Shown: positions 12,977 to 21,688 of the stretch, piece by piece
Numbering within the stretch: position 1 is the stretch's first letter
Layout: each line of letters opens with the position of its first letter
Assembly: GCA_045542315.1 (NCBI GenBank)
Contig: JAZQKU010000055.1
Span: forward strand, 1 to 24,892
Reading direction: 5' to 3'
Length of the DNA: 24,892 nt
Source of the DNA: RGIG5299 sp045542315
GTDB taxonomy: Bacteria > Bacillota > Clostridia > Oscillospirales > RGIG5299
The notes under the pieces: model-generated
The model's database searches: none
The model's input: the letters and a program-made list of their open reading frames with translations, nothing else
Told to the model about the DNA's origin: nothing
Position numbers and translations under genes: made by a program

Positions 12977-14311
12977 TTATCTGAGTGATGCCTTAAGAGT
13001 TGCTTCCCAACGCTCGAGGATCTCTGCTGCATCTGCGGGGGTGGTGATCAGCGGAGGTTTAATCTTAAGGATGTGCTTTCTGAAGCCGCCGGTGCCGAGG
13101 ATAAGGCCGTTCTCAACTGCAACGGACTTGATCTTGCCAGCTGCGGGATGTGCTTCCTTGGTTACGGGATCTGCAACCATTTCAACACCGATGTGTAAAC
13201 CTGCCTGACGTACATCACCGATTTCGGGATATGCATTCATCATGGATTTTACGCCGTCGCCGATGATCTTACCAACGTTTCTGGTGTTCTCGAGGAGGTT
13301 GTCTCTCTCGATGATTTCGATCTGCTTAAGTGCGCAAACCTGAGAAACGGTGTTGTTAGCGAAGGTGTGGAGCTCTTCAGCGTTCATCTCGAAGCCCTTG
13401 AGGCCGTCGCGAAGGAGAACTGCTGCCATGGGGAAGCCTGCGCCGATTGCTTTACCGGTGCAGATGATGTCGGGCTCTACGCCGAAGTAGTTGTATGCAA
13501 ACCACTCACCGATGCGGCAGTAGGTCTGGATTTCGTCGAATATAAGGAGACAGCCGTACTTGTCAGCGATTGCTCTTACGCCCTCGAGGTATCTCTTGGG
13601 GAGAATGATCTGACCGCCGGAAGCCTGGATGGGCTCAACGAGGATAGCTGCAACCTGTCCAACAACTTCTCTCTGGATAGCATTTTCCATTGCTGCGAGG
13701 CAGTAGTCGATGCAATCTTCGGGATTGTTGGTCTTCTTCCACTGATAGGTGTAGGGGTTGGGAACTCTTACGAAGAGATCGTTAAGACCGTTTCTGAAGT
13801 TCATAACGCCGGTGAACTTGCCGGAAGCCTGGGTAGAAGTCCAAGAAGCTGCTGCAGTGGTAAGAGAGTTGCCGTGATAAGCATCGTCAAGAACGATAAC
13901 CTTTCTGGAGCCCTCTACGTTCTTAAGAGCAAGCTTGATAGCTGCTTCGATACCGAGACCGGAAGAAGCGGTGAAAGAAACTCTGTTGATGTGGGGAGGT
14001 GCGATTTCAGTAAGCTTCTTTGCAAGAGCGTATCTGATCTTGGTGTCGAAGCCCTGATGGATATGAGACTGGTTCTGCATGTGCTCGTAAACTACTTCAC
14101 GGATCTCCTTGTTAGCGTGACCGAGGTAGAGAGCCCAGCTCTGAGAAGTACAGTCGATGTAGGTTTTACCGTTGATGTCGGTAACTCTGATGCCGTCGCC
14201 GGTCTGAAGAGCGGTGGTGAAGGGGCTGCCGCCGCCAACCATAAGGTGCTCTTTTGCTGCTGCCATTTCTTCAGCAGACATGCCATAGACTTTTTCAAGT
14301 AATTTGTCCAT
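12977..14311 (-). CDS. Class III (ornithine/GABA-type) PLP-dependent aminotransferase
   Basis: This 444-residue fold-type I aminotransferase has an early GDGIRVTDINGKTYIDCTSQ segment, phosphate-loop SSGLG (116-120), Asp259 in FDEIQ, which holds the pyridine nitrogen, and the Schiff-base Lys287 in DIICTGKAIGAGFP. The usual DEVQTGFGRTG motif is here DEIQTYCRIG, setting it apart from common GABA or acetylornithine enzymes. The ATG at 14309-14311 has a strong AGGAGG site; a longer frame would run into the promoter. It is first in an operon with an SDR, preceded by a consensus promoter containing a palindrome. The amino donor and acceptor cannot be assigned. Confidence 0.9.
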   Translation of the reverse strand: MDKLLEKVYGMSAEEMAAAKEHLMVGGGSPFTTALQTGDGIRVTDINGKTYIDCTSQSWALYLGHANKEIREVVYEHMQNQSHIHQGFDTKIRYALAKKLTEIAPPHINRVSFTASSGLGIEAAIKLALKNVEGSRKVIVLDDAYHGNSLTTAAASWTSTQASGKFTGVMNFRNGLNDLFVRVPNPYTYQWKKTNNPEDCIDYCLAAMENAIQREVVGQVAAILVEPIQASGGQIILPKRYLEGVRAIADKYGCLLIFDEIQTYCRIGEWFAYNYFGVEPDIICTGKAIGAGFPMAAVLLRDGLKGFEMNAEELHTFANNTVSQVCALKQIEIIERDNLLENTRNVGKIIGDGVKSMMNAYPEIGDVRQAGLHIGVEMVADPVTKEAHPAAGKIKSVAVENGLILGTGGFRKHILKIKPPLITTPADAAEILERWEATLKASLR

Positions 14312-14348
14312 TAGTTTGTTCCTCCTAAAAATTTTTTGGTTTGCCAAT

Positions 14349-14377
14349 ATTATAAAGCACAATGTGCCTTATGTCAA
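14349..14377 (-). promoter_or_regulatory. Promoter of the aminotransferase-SDR operon with a palindromic spacer
   Basis: On the minus strand TTGACA (14372-14377) and TATAAT (14349-14354) are separated by 17 bp. The spacer contains the perfect 11-bp palindrome GCACAATGTGC (14357-14367), positioned where a repressor would block RNA polymerase. The gap behind it (14378-14464) is A/T-rich, and I see nothing else in it. Confidence 0.85.
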
Positions 14378-14464
14378 GTAAATTGAAAAAAATTAATGTA
14401 AAAATAATACATTTATAACATAAATGAAATTTAAAGTTAATGCAAAAGGCAGTGAATTAGTAAT

Positions 14465-14950
14465 TTATTCGGCAATTTCGGACTTTTTGCGTTTTTTTGA
14501 CCTTAATTCTTTGAAAAACCCCTTCAAAAGGTCGCCGCATTCCTTTTCCAAAACGCCGTTTTCGATTTCGGGAAAGTGATTATAGCCTTGTTCGAAGAGC
14601 CTTGCCTTTGAAGCTACCGCTCCTCCCTTTTCGTCGGTGGCGCCGAAAACGATCCGCTCGGGGCGTGCGTTTATTATTGCGCCTGCGCACATCGGACACG
14701 GTTCAAGGGTAACGTATAGAGTGCAACCCACGAGCCGCCAGCCGTTAAGCTTATTGCAGGCTCTTGATATAGCCGTTATTTCGGCGTGGCAAAGAGCGTT
14801 TTTCTTTTTTTCGCGTTCGTTGTGTGCGCGGGCGATTATTTTGCCGTCCTTTACTATAACGCAGCCCACGGGCACGTCGCCGCTTTTTAAGGAAAGCCTT
14901 GCCTGTGCGATTGCCGCGCGCATAAATTTCTCGTCGTTAATCATTTTCAT
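14465..14950 (-). CDS. tadA: tRNA adenosine(34) deaminase
   Basis: This 161-residue zinc enzyme converts A34 of tRNA-Arg(ACG) to inosine. The cytidine/deoxycytidylate deaminase fold shows H55-A-E57 (zinc ligand and proton shuttle) and P-C85-PM-C88 (zinc ligands). The lysine-rich tail is unremarkable. The ATG follows directly after the stop codon of the upstream CPBP gene (TAAATG), with no convincing ribosome site, so translation is probably coupled. The second ATG, two codons on, is an alternative start. I see no terminator after it. Confidence 0.96.
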   Translation of the reverse strand: MKMINDEKFMRAAIAQARLSLKSGDVPVGCVIVKDGKIIARAHNEREKKKNALCHAEITAISRACNKLNGWRLVGCTLYVTLEPCPMCAGAIINARPERIVFGATDEKGGAVASKARLFEQGYNHFPEIENGVLEKECGDLLKGFFKELRSKKRKKSEIAE

Positions 14951-16150
14951 TTAACTTAAAACCGCAAGAAAATAATCAAATATTTTCTGGCCGAAATTCG
15001 TGGTAACGAAATTAAGCACTGCAAAAACCAGCATTATATAAAAGCCTGCAGAGGTAAATACCGCCTTCATTCCCTCTTTAAATCCTAGAGCGTCCTTGCC
15101 GACGTCAAGCTTTATGCCGTGACGTATGAGATAGACCGGCACAAGGCAAAGGGTTACAACGAAGATGCCCGAATAAAAAAGAGAGAAGCCGAAGTCAATT
15201 ATTGCAGGTGCGTTCCAATACTGCGAAATGACGTCCGGCAGAATTGAAAACAGATTATTCAGAAAATGAGCGACAACACCTATCCAAATGCAATCGTATT
15301 TTACTACGAAATAGCCGAGTATAAGTCCGAAGACAAACGAACCGGGTATTTGGGTTACCGTTCCGTGCATAAGGCTGAAGGTTATGCTTGAAATGAATAT
15401 CGCCGCATAGGGCGCAAGCTTTCTTATCTTGAAAACCGCAAAGCCGCGATATGCAAACTCCTCAAAAAGTGCGGGCATCACGGTAAGGCTTATTATATAA
15501 AGGATCATTGCCGCAACGGAATATTCTGCCGATGGAGCCGAGAAGTCGGGCACGCGCATATCAACTCCGAGTGCCGAAAGAAGTGAAAGAATCATGCCCG
15601 CAATAACGTTGAATATGCTTGATATTCCTATTGAAAAAACGGTGCAGTAAAGAAACTTTGAGGGCGATACCTTGCCGCTGCCCGTAACCTCTTTAAAGCG
15701 GTGCCTTGAGTTTATTATCCAGAAAATCAGGGGGCCTATTGCCATCAGAACGGCGTAGATAAGCATTGACACGCTCTGCGCCACAACGCCGTTTCCGTTG
15801 AAAAAGTAGTCAACGAAATAGCCGTAGCTTTCCTCGGAGGGAATCGATCCGGAAATGAGAACCGCTATCTGATAAATATACGCCACGATAAAAGGAAGAG
15901 TATACGTCGCGATAACGCTTGCTCCCATATTTATTATCGGCACGGTGTTTGCAGCCGAAACGGTGCGCTTTATCCTCTTTTTATTCGCTTTTTCCTCTCC
16001 GTTTATTGTCGGTGTGAAAGCTTCTGCGGGCGCAGGCGGCTCAAACACGGCTGCTTCCGCCTTCTCCGCGGTTGCAGAAGCCGAGGGCTCTGCGGCTTCG
16101 CTTACGTTATTTTCGATTACCGTTTGATTTTCGGTTTTAAATTCTTCCAT
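14951..16150 (-). CDS. CPBP-family intramembrane metalloprotease-like protein
   Basis: This 399-residue membrane protein has a long polar N-terminus rich in E, A and P (1-60), then about eight membrane segments. The CPBP (Abi, type II CAAX protease-like) motifs are in order: E230-E231-x3-R235 in FEEFAYRGF, FSLMH262, and H295-FLNN in the last core helices. Members process prenylated or other membrane substrates, or protect against bacteriocins; which applies here is unknown. It is probably co-transcribed with tadA. Upstream is a GGGGAG ribosome site and a weaker promoter candidate (TTGATA at 16207-16212; the -10 is ambiguous). Confidence 0.9.
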   Translation of the reverse strand: MEEFKTENQTVIENNVSEAAEPSASATAEKAEAAVFEPPAPAEAFTPTINGEEKANKKRIKRTVSAANTVPIINMGASVIATYTLPFIVAYIYQIAVLISGSIPSEESYGYFVDYFFNGNGVVAQSVSMLIYAVLMAIGPLIFWIINSRHRFKEVTGSGKVSPSKFLYCTVFSIGISSIFNVIAGMILSLLSALGVDMRVPDFSAPSAEYSVAAMILYIISLTVMPALFEEFAYRGFAVFKIRKLAPYAAIFISSITFSLMHGTVTQIPGSFVFGLILGYFVVKYDCIWIGVVAHFLNNLFSILPDVISQYWNAPAIIDFGFSLFYSGIFVVTLCLVPVYLIRHGIKLDVGKDALGFKEGMKAVFTSAGFYIMLVFAVLNFVTTNFGQKIFDYFLAVLS

Positions 16151-16215
16151 TAAAGATTTCTCCCCGTAACTCTTACTACTATTATATTAACACATTTTGA
16201 TCGGTTTATCAAGTA

Positions 16216-16245
16216 AAAAATGACCGCTTCTCAAAAGAAGCGGCC
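16216..16245 (-). terminator. Terminator after the zinc-ribbon membrane protein gene
   Basis: CCGCTTCT (16224-16231) and AGAAGCGG (16236-16243) form an 8-bp stem with a CAAA loop, followed on the minus strand by a six-T run. It separates the folC/zinc-ribbon unit from the CPBP/tadA unit. Confidence 0.87.
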
Positions 16246-16251
16246 TGTTTT

Positions 16252-17076
16252 TCAAAATATTTTCAGTTTCTTCATAAACGGAAGGGTCACGGTCTTTCCG
16301 AAAGAGGCCGAAACCATTCCCCATACCGTCAGGGTGAAGGTGACAAGCGACGTCGCCGCGGTAACCGTTGCAAATGCAATGGGACCGAAAACGGGAATAA
16401 GGTTAACTATTCCGAAAAATGCCGAAAAAACCGAAAGGACGAGCGCCGCGGCGTTTGAAACGAGAGCGTGAGTGGCGTGGTGACGGGCAAAAAGAGAGCC
16501 TTTATCGCATATTACAAGCGGCAAAAAGAAGAGCGGCGGCAAATATGCAAGCAGGCAGACCACCTTTTCGGTGGTATTTTCACTCTTTGGCGTTGCTTCA
16601 CTTTTGGCCTTTTTGATAAATTCCGACGCCTTTTCTTTTATTTTATCAAACACCTGCATTTTGTAAAGGAAGAGTTCTTCTTCCCTTTCGTTTACGGCGT
16701 TTACGATTCCAACTATCACAAGAATAAGGCTTACAATTCCCAAAACACCCGAAAAAGCTCCGAGAATTCCGCCAACCGCAAGCAGATCTGCGCCAAGCGC
16801 ATTGATAATTGCGGAAATTAACGCGACGGCAAGCTCTGCCAGAAAGAAAAACACGAAATTAAAAAGTCCCTGGTTTATGTGAAAACGGATAAACCTATCG
16901 TTTCTTCTTGCAATTATCGGTATTACGGCAAGAATCCCGAAATATGAAAGCACTGCAAGGAAAATTTCCAAGCCCGCTCTTTTTTCAACCTTTTCTTCCT
17001 TTTGACTTACTCCGCACGTTCCGCAGAATTTAGCGTCGTCGGCTATCTGTGTTCCGCAGTTTTTACAAAATGCCAT
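16252..17076 (-). CDS. Zinc-ribbon multi-pass membrane protein
   Basis: This 274-residue protein starts with a zinc ribbon (C4-x2-C7 and C18-x2-C21). Two related membrane modules follow at about 36-120 and 170-268, each with a charged turn resembling DUF4870/Tic20-like proteins (RFIRFHINQGLFNFV; FARHHATHALVSNA). A charged helical linker (about 127-165) separates them. The function is unknown; such proteins are common in Clostridia. The ATG at 17074-17076 has GGAGGAAA upstream, and the in-frame TTG before it lies inside that site. It lies 67 bp after folC with no terminator between, so they may share a transcript. Confidence 0.8.
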   Translation of the reverse strand: MAFCKNCGTQIADDAKFCGTCGVSQKEEKVEKRAGLEIFLAVLSYFGILAVIPIIARRNDRFIRFHINQGLFNFVFFFLAELAVALISAIINALGADLLAVGGILGAFSGVLGIVSLILVIVGIVNAVNEREEELFLYKMQVFDKIKEKASEFIKKAKSEATPKSENTTEKVVCLLAYLPPLFFLPLVICDKGSLFARHHATHALVSNAAALVLSVFSAFFGIVNLIPVFGPIAFATVTAATSLVTFTLTVWGMVSASFGKTVTLPFMKKLKIF

Positions 17077-17143
17077 AGTTTCCTCCAAAAAGCTTTTATT
17101 TAAAAATATGGATTTATTTCAATATTGATTCCTTATAAATTTA

Positions 17144-18415
17144 TCAGTATTTTATTTTCCCCAACGGGCCAAACACCGACTTGGGCAAAAAGAGGGAGCC
17201 GCAGATAACGATAAGACTTCCGTTTTTATCTTTTCTCACCCTTTTCAATGCCGCAAAAAACGCCTTTCTCGCGTTTTCATATTCGGTTATATCCGAAAGG
17301 TAATCGCTTGCAACGGCGGCAAGCTCGTCGGTGCGAAGGGCGCGTGGGTTATCGGTACGGGTAACGTAGAGCGCCGACGATACCGAGGCTATCTGCGAAA
17401 CCACCTTTTTATAGTCCTTATCTCCGCACATTGCGATTACCGCATGTATCCTTCTTTCGGGATAAATAGCCTTGAGATTTTCAACAAGCGCTCTCATACC
17501 GTCCTCGTTGTGAGCGCCGTCGGATATTATAAGAGGATTTTTCGAAACTATTTCGAAGCGGCTGTGAAGCCTTGCATTGAAAATTCCGTTCAAAAGCGCC
17601 TTTTCGTTTATATCGGGCCAGACCGCAGCTATTGCCTCTATTGCGGTGACGGCGTTTTCAAGCTGAAACTCTCCCGTCATTCCCGTTTTTACCGTTTTAT
17701 CCTTATAACTGAAGGTTACCCCGTCCTGCTCAATTTTTACCTCGGAGGCAGACGATACGTCTGCAATTACAAGGCGGTTTTCCTTTAAATCGGCTTCCTT
17801 TTTTATAACCTCTAAGACCTCGGGGCTGTTTTTCCCCGAAACAACGGTAATACCGTGGGGCTTTATTATTCCCGCCTTTTCAAAAGCGATTTTTTGCAAG
17901 CTGTCGCCGAGAACGCTCATGTGGTCGTAGGATATTGAGGTTATAACGCTGCAAAGGGGTGTTTTTATTACGTTGGTTGCATCGAATCTGCCTCCAAGCC
18001 CCGTTTCGAGCACCACAACGTCACATTTTTCTCTTTTGAAGCAAAGGAATGCCGCCGCGGTGATTATTTCAAACTGTGTGCAATCGTTCGGGGTGAGTCC
18101 GAGCTTCATAACCCTCGCCACAGCGGCGGACAGGCTCCGCTTGGAAATATTCTTGCCGTCTATCTTTACTCTTTCGGTGAAATCATAGATATAAGGAGAA
18201 GAATAAACGCCGCATTTTTTTCCCGCAAAGGAAAGCGCCGTTGAAATATATGCTGCCACCGAGCCTTTTCCGTTGGTGCCCGCGATATGAATAAACTCAA
18301 GGCTTTCCTGCGGATTTTTGAGAGAGGCAAGAATTTTTGTTATTCTCTCAAGCGATGCGGGATGCGAAAATCTCGAGAAGGAATTTATATAGCTTAGCGC
18401 GTCGTTATATTTCAT
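17144..18415 (-). CDS. folC: Bifunctional folylpolyglutamate synthase / dihydrofolate synthase
   Basis: This 423-residue Mur-ligase-like ATP-dependent enzyme adds glutamate to dihydropteroate and to folates in the cytosol. The P-loop HIAGTNGKGSVAAY (43-56) is exact. The middle domain carries VVLETGLGGRFDATNV and SYDHMSVLGDSLQKIAFEKAGIIK (written here in part), and the C-terminal domain has ISDGAHNEDG. Length is normal. AAAGGAG precedes the ATG. Its promoter lies at the end of the upstream glycosidase gene, and a terminator-like hairpin sits in the predicted leader. Confidence 0.96.
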   Translation of the reverse strand: MKYNDALSYINSFSRFSHPASLERITKILASLKNPQESLEFIHIAGTNGKGSVAAYISTALSFAGKKCGVYSSPYIYDFTERVKIDGKNISKRSLSAAVARVMKLGLTPNDCTQFEIITAAAFLCFKREKCDVVVLETGLGGRFDATNVIKTPLCSVITSISYDHMSVLGDSLQKIAFEKAGIIKPHGITVVSGKNSPEVLEVIKKEADLKENRLVIADVSSASEVKIEQDGVTFSYKDKTVKTGMTGEFQLENAVTAIEAIAAVWPDINEKALLNGIFNARLHSRFEIVSKNPLIISDGAHNEDGMRALVENLKAIYPERRIHAVIAMCGDKDYKKVVSQIASVSSALYVTRTDNPRALRTDELAAVASDYLSDITEYENARKAFFAALKRVRKDKNGSLIVICGSLFLPKSVFGPLGKIKY

Positions 18416-18438
18416 CTTTTTTCTCCTTTAGAAAAGCA

Positions 18439-18468
18439 AAAGAGAATTGCAAGACCGCAATTCTCTTT
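18439..18468 (-). terminator. Terminator of the two-gene glycosidase unit, also in the folC leader
   Basis: AAAGAGAATTGC (18439-18450) and GCAATTCTCTTT (18457-18468) form a 12-bp stem with a 6-nt loop. On the minus strand TTTTGCTTTTC follows. It ends the glycosidase transcript, but a transcript from the promoter at 18490-18518 must also cross it before reaching folC. Confidence 0.8.
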
Positions 18469-18489
18469 ATTTTACGGATCTACAATAAC

Positions 18490-18518
18490 ATTGTATCACT
18501 CTTTGAGCTTTTTATCAA
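18490..18518 (-). promoter_or_regulatory. Promoter of folC inside the end of the glycosidase gene
   Basis: On the minus strand TTGATA (18513-18518) and TACAAT (18490-18495) are 17 bp apart. The -35 box lies within the last codons of the glycosidase gene. Each box is one base off consensus. Confidence 0.6.
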
Positions 18519-21500
18519 GTATTATTGCTTTTTTAATTCCGCTTTCCACAGTTTCTCCGAACAGGTTGGACATTGTGGGGGTAACATATATCTTTATATC
18601 GTTTTCGCCTTTTTTGAGATAACGCGAAAGATCGAAGCGATAAGGAGGCCAGGCGCGCTCGTCAACGAAATTATTGTTTACGAATACCGCCGCGTAATCT
18701 CTCGTTTCAAGCTCGAGCACCTTGCGGGTATCGTCGAATTTCTTTTTGAATTCGTAAACCGCCTTGCCGCTGTAATGGGGATATCCCGCCGAGGTGAATT
18801 CAAAGACGTTTTCGGTCTTTTCCGTTACCGCGGCGCCGTTTTCATCAAGCGAAAAGCTTCCTCTTATTGCCGCAAAGGGCACGGTGTAGGGCATTTCGTA
18901 ATCGGGAGTTTTTCCGGTAACGATAAGTATGTTATTTCCCTCTGCCGCTATTCCGCTTATATCGTAGACCTTATTCCTTCTGTCATAGACCTTCTCGCTT
19001 TTTCCGTGTTTGAGAGGCACTCCGTTCAGAATGAATTTCTGTTCGTAGATATCCTCGACAATAAGCTCAAGCTTTTTGGGCTTATTAACCACGGAAAATA
19101 CCGATTTGATAAGATAGCTCGCTCCTACTCCGAGCTCGGAGGAGAAGCAAAGCGCCATATTGGGATCAATGCACTTTTCAAGCTGGGGAATAAAGCTGCT
19201 TCTGTCAAGCGCCAACGCCGCATCGTATATTTCCTTGCCCTTTTTACCGCCCACCACCTCGGGGGTTTTGCAGATCTCAAAGCCAAGGCGCATGGTGTTT
19301 CCGGAAGCCGTTTTGAAGGTTATCGAGGTTATTTCCTCACCCTCTCCGACGGTCTCAATCCTTTTTTCATTTTCAAGTGCTCTTGCGAGATCGTTTATTT
19401 TATCGATTTCACCCGCAAAAACGGCAACTGCTTCGTAGCCTTCAAGGGCAAATTCCTGTTCTCTGTTAAATTCGTTTACCACGGCGCCCTTATCTATATC
19501 GAAAACGATTGCCTTCTTTTCGTTTTTCAGGGCAACCTTTACCCTTTCGGGCATTTTCGCATCGTTTGCAATAAGATAGACGTTTATATCGTCAATGCTT
19601 CTGGTGAAGCAAAGGATATCGTCACCGCCCGTTACCGATGCGGGCTCCTCGTGCATAAGAGTTACGATTGCCTTTGAAAGCGCCGCAGTGACGTTCTTTC
19701 GCTCTTCGAGTGACACCTCGTTTGTTGCAATCGCTCTTACGTTTTTTGCAATTTCAAAATATTCCGTTTTCTTTTGCTGCCACTTTTCCTTTACCTCGGT
19801 AAAGGCCTTTACAAAGCTGTCAAGCGGCATACCGTCGAAGCAGGTGATTTTTTCAAATCCGTCAACCTCGGTTACGGGAATATCATTTACCAGAATCGTC
19901 TTTCCGCCGCCCGAAACGAATTCGGAGATTATTTTCGACGTATTTCCGCGAAGATATTTCGCCGCAGGGATTATAACGGTATCGTAGGGGCCTGCTTCGG
20001 TTCCGTTCTGAAGAGTGAAGTATATTTTTCCCTTTGAAACTCTTGCATTTTCAAAAAGCTCGTCGAAGGCTATTTCAAAGGATATCTTCTGCATTATAAG
20101 TGAATTTATTACCGCAGTTACGGCGCCGTCCATCTGACGGTAGGTGGTCTTATCCTCAAAATCCTTTATTGAGTATTCCCAGGTGTGGATATAGTTTGCC
20201 TTGCTCTGCATTGCCGCCGTAGCGGTGGGATAAAGCAAAAGCACCGATGCCTTTTTGACGCTTTCCGAAATTATTGCCGACATACGCGACATATAGTCGG
20301 AAAGCAGACCGTAGTTTTCAAAAAGCCGGTTATTCGGACCGTGTGACGGCGGATAACACTGAAGTAAAAACTTCTTCATTCCGTAAAGGCAATGGTAGGC
20401 ACCCATAAACTGAATGGTCGATGCGCCCTGCATCATAATACGGTTTGCTATCCTCTTCATTTCGCCGAGCGTTATCTTCCATCCGCTTCCCGTATATGTT
20501 TCGCAAAGAGTTTTCTGCTTTCCGAGCCAATGCGCCGCCGAATCGAGCATCGCGGCGCTCACGTTAAAGCGCTCGGAATCGATATATTCACCTGAAAATA
20601 CCGAGTCGATAGCGGGAACGGTAAGCAGCCTTTGCGCCTCAAGGAAGGAGCCGAACTGCTCGGTGTGAGCTGTGAGAAACTCCTCTCCGAGAAGATGTGC
20701 GGTAAACTCGAGCTTGTTTTTCTTTGCCCAGTCGCTTACCCTTCCGAGGTAATTCTTGCGGTAAAGCTCACCTATGGTGTCGCGGTAATCGCGCTTTACC
20801 TTAAGCTCCTCCTCTGTTTCGTTGTTTTCGAAAAGGAGGTATATTTTCGGAACTATATCGTAGCAGTTTCTTATCTTGAACTGATCGGCAAGCTCCTCGC
20901 CCCACGGAATAAGACCGTTTGAGGTGTTATCGAAATCGGTGAAGGCGGGCTCGTCGTTGAAGATTCCCCTTACGGTTTTTCCGAACTCGTGGCCAATCGC
21001 CTTTTTGTATTCCTCATAGGTGTATTCTATGAATTTATCAATGGCCTTGGGATTGAAAACGTCAACGTAGCCGCCCTCGCCCGTGGTCCAGCTGCTCCAC
21101 ATATCGTTGCATCCGACCCTGTTTTGCACGTGGCGGTAGGTCACGAATATCTCGCCGTCGCCTCTCGTGTTTTTATAAAACACGCGCTCGCCGTTTTCGG
21201 TTCTTTCAAAGGTCATCTCTTTTGAGATATCTACCGTTTCGCCGTTTGAGCGAAAATGCGCGGCAACGAATTTTTCGATCTCGGAAGAGTAGCATTCGCC
21301 GCTTTTTACCTCGGCGGTAACGCGTGAAAGCACCTTTGATTTTGCCCAGTTGCCCTCTTTAAGCACCTTACCGCCCGCAATACCCGAGGGCCAGTTATAT
21401 TCATCGTATATCCAATAGCGCATCTTAAGGCGCTTTGCCTCCGAAACGGCATATTTTATAAGCTCAAAAAATTCGGGGGAGAGATATTCAACCTCCATAT

Positions 21501-21669
21501 CGTACATGGGATGGATAAAAAACTCGTATATTCCCTGCTCCTTGAATGCCACGAGATATTCGTGTATTTCGTTTTCGGTTATCTCACCGTTCCAGAACCA
21601 CATTACCACCGGGTTTCCTTCACGGGGAGGGGTTATAAGCTTTGATGCAAATTCTCTGAGCTCTTTCAT
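18496..21669 (-). CDS. Large cytosolic glycoside hydrolase, GH106-like
   Basis: This 1057-residue protein has no signal peptide. Its N-terminal barrel region carries PVVMWFWNGEITENEI (20-35), YWIYDEYNWPSG (85-96) and VRGIFNDEPAF (233-243). The acidic pairs Asp89/Glu90 and Asp239/Glu240 are candidate active-site residues of the kind seen in GH106-like (alpha-L-rhamnosidase-type) enzymes. The C-terminal 250 residues resemble the GH2-type sugar-binding sandwich (LELETRDYAAVFVNNNFVD and onward). Glycan hydrolysis is likely, but the sugar is unproven. It lies 19 bp downstream of the lipoprotein gene, so the two form one operon: outside capture or trimming, then inside hydrolysis. Confidence 0.75.
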   Translation of the reverse strand: MKELREFASKLITPPREGNPVVMWFWNGEITENEIHEYLVAFKEQGIYEFFIHPMYDMEVEYLSPEFFELIKYAVSEAKRLKMRYWIYDEYNWPSGIAGGKVLKEGNWAKSKVLSRVTAEVKSGECYSSEIEKFVAAHFRSNGETVDISKEMTFERTENGERVFYKNTRGDGEIFVTYRHVQNRVGCNDMWSSWTTGEGGYVDVFNPKAIDKFIEYTYEEYKKAIGHEFGKTVRGIFNDEPAFTDFDNTSNGLIPWGEELADQFKIRNCYDIVPKIYLLFENNETEEELKVKRDYRDTIGELYRKNYLGRVSDWAKKNKLEFTAHLLGEEFLTAHTEQFGSFLEAQRLLTVPAIDSVFSGEYIDSERFNVSAAMLDSAAHWLGKQKTLCETYTGSGWKITLGEMKRIANRIMMQGASTIQFMGAYHCLYGMKKFLLQCYPPSHGPNNRLFENYGLLSDYMSRMSAIISESVKKASVLLLYPTATAAMQSKANYIHTWEYSIKDFEDKTTYRQMDGAVTAVINSLIMQKISFEIAFDELFENARVSKGKIYFTLQNGTEAGPYDTVIIPAAKYLRGNTSKIISEFVSGGGKTILVNDIPVTEVDGFEKITCFDGMPLDSFVKAFTEVKEKWQQKKTEYFEIAKNVRAIATNEVSLEERKNVTAALSKAIVTLMHEEPASVTGGDDILCFTRSIDDINVYLIANDAKMPERVKVALKNEKKAIVFDIDKGAVVNEFNREQEFALEGYEAVAVFAGEIDKINDLARALENEKRIETVGEGEEITSITFKTASGNTMRLGFEICKTPEVVGGKKGKEIYDAALALDRSSFIPQLEKCIDPNMALCFSSELGVGASYLIKSVFSVVNKPKKLELIVEDIYEQKFILNGVPLKHGKSEKVYDRRNKVYDISGIAAEGNNILIVTGKTPDYEMPYTVPFAAIRGSFSLDENGAAVTEKTENVFEFTSAGYPHYSGKAVYEFKKKFDDTRKVLELETRDYAAVFVNNNFVDERAWPPYRFDLSRYLKKGENDIKIYVTPTMSNLFGETVESGIKKAIILDKKLKE

Positions 21670-21688
21670 TAAAATTCAGTCCTTAAAA

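Noticed and set aside
13367..14302. 311-codon plus-strand open frame
   Set aside because: Antisense shadow of the aminotransferase gene; Cys/Val-rich composition typical of a reversed coding frame.
18337..19677. 446-codon plus-strand open frame
   Set aside because: It lies antisense to folC and the GH106-like gene, has no ribosome site, crosses the terminator and promoter there, and has no recognisable domain.
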